From: Corynebacterium sp. MSK297
GTDB taxonomy: Bacteria; Actinomycetota; Actinomycetes; Mycobacteriales; Mycobacteriaceae
NCBI RefSeq assembly: GCF_030232885.1
Contig: NZ_JASPGD010000010.1
Location: 19,138-83,137 of the forward strand
Direction: 5' to 3'
Length of the DNA: 64,000 nucleotides
The number at the start of each line of letters is the position of its first letter. Position 1 is the first letter of the stretch. The notes beneath the pieces are model-generated. The model worked only from the letters and a program-made list of their open reading frames with translations, had not been told where the DNA came from and did not search any database. Positions 62,575-64,000 of this stretch are shown here, one piece after another. The position numbers were made by a program, and so were the translations under genes.

Positions 62575-63534
62575 ATGAAAACCTCCGAGGATCGTTCCGC
62601 GAAGCTTGCCGTTACCGTGTTCCCCATCGCCATTCTGGTGGGGATCACGATTGCGTATTTCTTTCCGGCACCGTTTCTGCCGCTCGCGGATTACATCACG
62701 TATTTCCTGATGCTGATTCTCTTCGCGATGGGGTTGACACTCACCATCCCGGATTTTCAGGAAATCGCCCGCCGCCCGTGGCCCATCTTTCTTGGCGTGA
62801 TCGGGCAGTTCGTGATTATGCCGTTGTTTGCGGTGGGCGTCGCCAAGCTTTTTGGTCTGGATTCCGCACTCGCCGTGGGCCTGCTGATGCTCGGCTCGGT
62901 TTCTGGTGGAACCGCCTCGAATGTGATCGCGTACCTGGCGCGGGGAGACGTTGTACTGTCGGTGGCGATGACCTCAGTATCCACGCTGGTCTCACCGATT
63001 GTGACCCCACTGCTCATGCTGGCCTTAGCCGGGGAGGACATTGCTGTTGATGGTGCCGGAATGGCCCAAACCTTGGTACAAACCGTGTTGCTTCCGGTGC
63101 TGGGTGGCTTGGTGCTGCGCTATTTCTTCGACAGCTTTATCGCCCGGATTACTCCGATCCTGCCGTGGGTCTCCATCGTCGGTATCTGCTCGGTGATGTT
63201 TCCTATGGTGGCAGGTGCGGGCGAGCGTTTGGCACAAGTCGGGTTTGTTCTGGTGATCGCCGTATTGCTGCATAATGTCATCGGGTATGTGCTGGGATAT
63301 CTTGGTGGCAAACTAATGGGCATGCCGCAGTCGTATAACCGCACCGTCGCCATTGAAATCGGTAGCCAGCAATCAGGTTTGGCCTCGGCGATGTCGGCAA
63401 AATTTTTCAGTCCAGAAGCCGCACTACCGGGCGTGGTGGCTGCAATTGTCCACAACATCACCGGCGCAGTCTTTGCTACCATCGTTCGCCGGACGAGCAG
63501 CGATGTTGCACGACCTACTCAACCCGCTCGTTAA
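62575..63534 (+). CDS. bile acid:sodium symporter family protein
   Basis: 319 residues from ATG 62575; CATACT ends 7 nt upstream. Ten membrane segments; BASS-family signatures are MGLTLTIPDFQEIARRPWPIFLG near residue 50, VGLLMLGSVSGGTASNVIAYLARGD near 100, and VAIEIGSQQSGLASAMSAKFF near 258. Bacterial members carry pantothenate, pyruvate-like acids or bile acids with Na+; the substrate here is unknown. Confidence 0.87.
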   Translation: MKTSEDRSAKLAVTVFPIAILVGITIAYFFPAPFLPLADYITYFLMLILFAMGLTLTIPDFQEIARRPWPIFLGVIGQFVIMPLFAVGVAKLFGLDSALAVGLLMLGSVSGGTASNVIAYLARGDVVLSVAMTSVSTLVSPIVTPLLMLALAGEDIAVDGAGMAQTLVQTVLLPVLGGLVLRYFFDSFIARITPILPWVSIVGICSVMFPMVAGAGERLAQVGFVLVIAVLLHNVIGYVLGYLGGKLMGMPQSYNRTVAIEIGSQQSGLASAMSAKFFSPEAALPGVVAAIVHNITGAVFATIVRRTSSDVARPTQPAR

Positions 63535-63630
63535 TAATAAAATTTCAGAAAATGACCACCGACCGTGACAATGAGAGCCTCTGAGGACCGCTCCGCTGCC
63601 ACGAAGAAAGTCTGCGGATAGAATATAGGT

Positions 63631-63732
63631 ATGTCCACTTTCATCATAGTTTTCCTCGCTATATACTCGCTGACCATATCATTTATGTTCTTGAAGCAAA
63701 GTAAGGAGCTTAAAAAGAAACGCGAAAAATAG
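63631..63732 (+). CDS. 33-residue single-helix membrane protein
   Basis: ATG 63631 to TAG 63732. MSTFIIVFLAIYSLTISFMF forms one membrane helix, followed by a strongly basic tail (KQSKELKKKREK). TAGAAT (63619-63624) ends 7 nt before the ATG, and a strong hairpin terminator follows 11 nt after the stop. Having its own promoter, start and terminator argues for a real small gene. No family is recognised. Confidence 0.6.
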   Translation: MSTFIIVFLAIYSLTISFMFLKQSKELKKKREK

Positions 63733-63743
63733 CTCTCAACAAA

Positions 63744-63779
63744 GCCCGCCAGGAAACGCACTTCCGGGCGGGCCTTCTT
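63744..63779 (+). terminator. intrinsic terminator of the small membrane gene
   Basis: GCCCGCC (63744-63750) pairs with GGCGGGC (63767-63773), extended by GGAA/TTCC, and is followed by CTTCTT. Confidence 0.85.
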
Positions 63780-64000
63780 AAGCGAACGACTTCCACTCAT
63801 AGAGTAAGGGTTAAGTAGCAAAGGGGATACGGACGAAATCTTGGAGGATTTTCCGCATGACTAATCCGGCATGTCTTTTGATGCCGTTACAGCCGGACTG
63901 TCGCTGAACTCGACAATGAGCGTTGAGGTTACCCTCGTTTAGTGGACACCCGATTAATGCGGATCTTGTGTCCGTAAGAGAGGATGCTCATTGTGAGTCA
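63780..64000 (+). other. right edge, possible end of another insertion sequence
   Basis: No complete gene is visible. From about 63952 an inverted GGACAC...GTGTCC pair (63954-63983 region) and a run GAGAGGA leading to GTG 63993 (reading Met-Ser-Gln) resemble the start of an IS3-type orfA, but only 8 bases of it are inside the window. Confidence 0.3.

Overview
ORGANISM. The window looks like chromosomal DNA of a Corynebacterium (Mycobacteriales). The evidence is a monomeric NADP isocitrate dehydrogenase, an AccBC/AccE/AccD-type acyl-CoA carboxylase set, pyruvate carboxylase next to an LpdA-like flavoprotein, DUF3017 after folD, DUF3151, DtxR-like iron boxes, a trehalose importer of the TusFGKE type, and many genes that seem to be read from leaderless mRNAs. 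The species cannot be named from the sequence alone. LAYOUT. 1-2.7 kb: a cut-off membrane protein, a stomatin-like protein and two lipoproteins. 2.8-6.8 kb: an iron-siderophore ABC importer operon behind a DtxR-like box. 6.8-8.9 kb: a YdbS/YdbT-like PH-domain pair. 8.9-13.9 kb: trmL and folD back to back, DUF3017, gluconate permease and kinase, and a SWIM zinc-finger protein. 13.9-17.2 kb: an MMPL exporter with its TetR gene. 17.3-22.6 kb: metX, an SdaC-type amino acid transporter and icd. 22.7-28.5 kb: MFS exporter, exonuclease III, TRIC-type channel, trpS and YihY. 28.6-36.5 kb: D,D-carboxypeptidase, an ADA-like protein without its metal ligands, a conserved unknown, an NlpC/P60 hydrolase with a small partner, upp, an XRE regulator and an M20 amidohydrolase. 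36.6-47.1 kb: lpdA, pyc, an IS481-family element, an orphan iron-siderophore binding protein, a GNAT enzyme and accBC. 47.4-52.5 kb: rhodanese, ATP-grasp protein, DUF3151, maf, accE and accD. 52.6-59.1 kb: treS and a trehalose-type ABC importer. 59.2-63.5 kb: birA, PH protein, purK, purE and a bile acid:sodium symporter family protein. The right edge holds a 33-residue membrane protein gene and perhaps the end of another IS. HOW THE GENES FIT. The biotin enzymes (pyc, accBC, accD, accE) and their ligase birA lie within 22 kb and would supply oxaloacetate and malonyl-CoA for fatty and mycolic acids. The trehalose importer and treS would recover trehalose released during mycolate transfer. MOST UNUSUAL SIGNAL. 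The 10-mer CTTGCCGACG (or its complement) occurs 25 times by eye count, against about 0.1-0.2 expected by chance. All copies are inside genes, on both strands, mostly as the codons CTT-GCC-GAC (Leu-Ala-Asp). They are absent from the iron-importer block and the IS element. This has the character of a DNA uptake sequence or another genome-wide protein-binding signal. A second recurring theme is a TANNNT -10 box ending exactly 8 nt before the start codon in at least nine genes.
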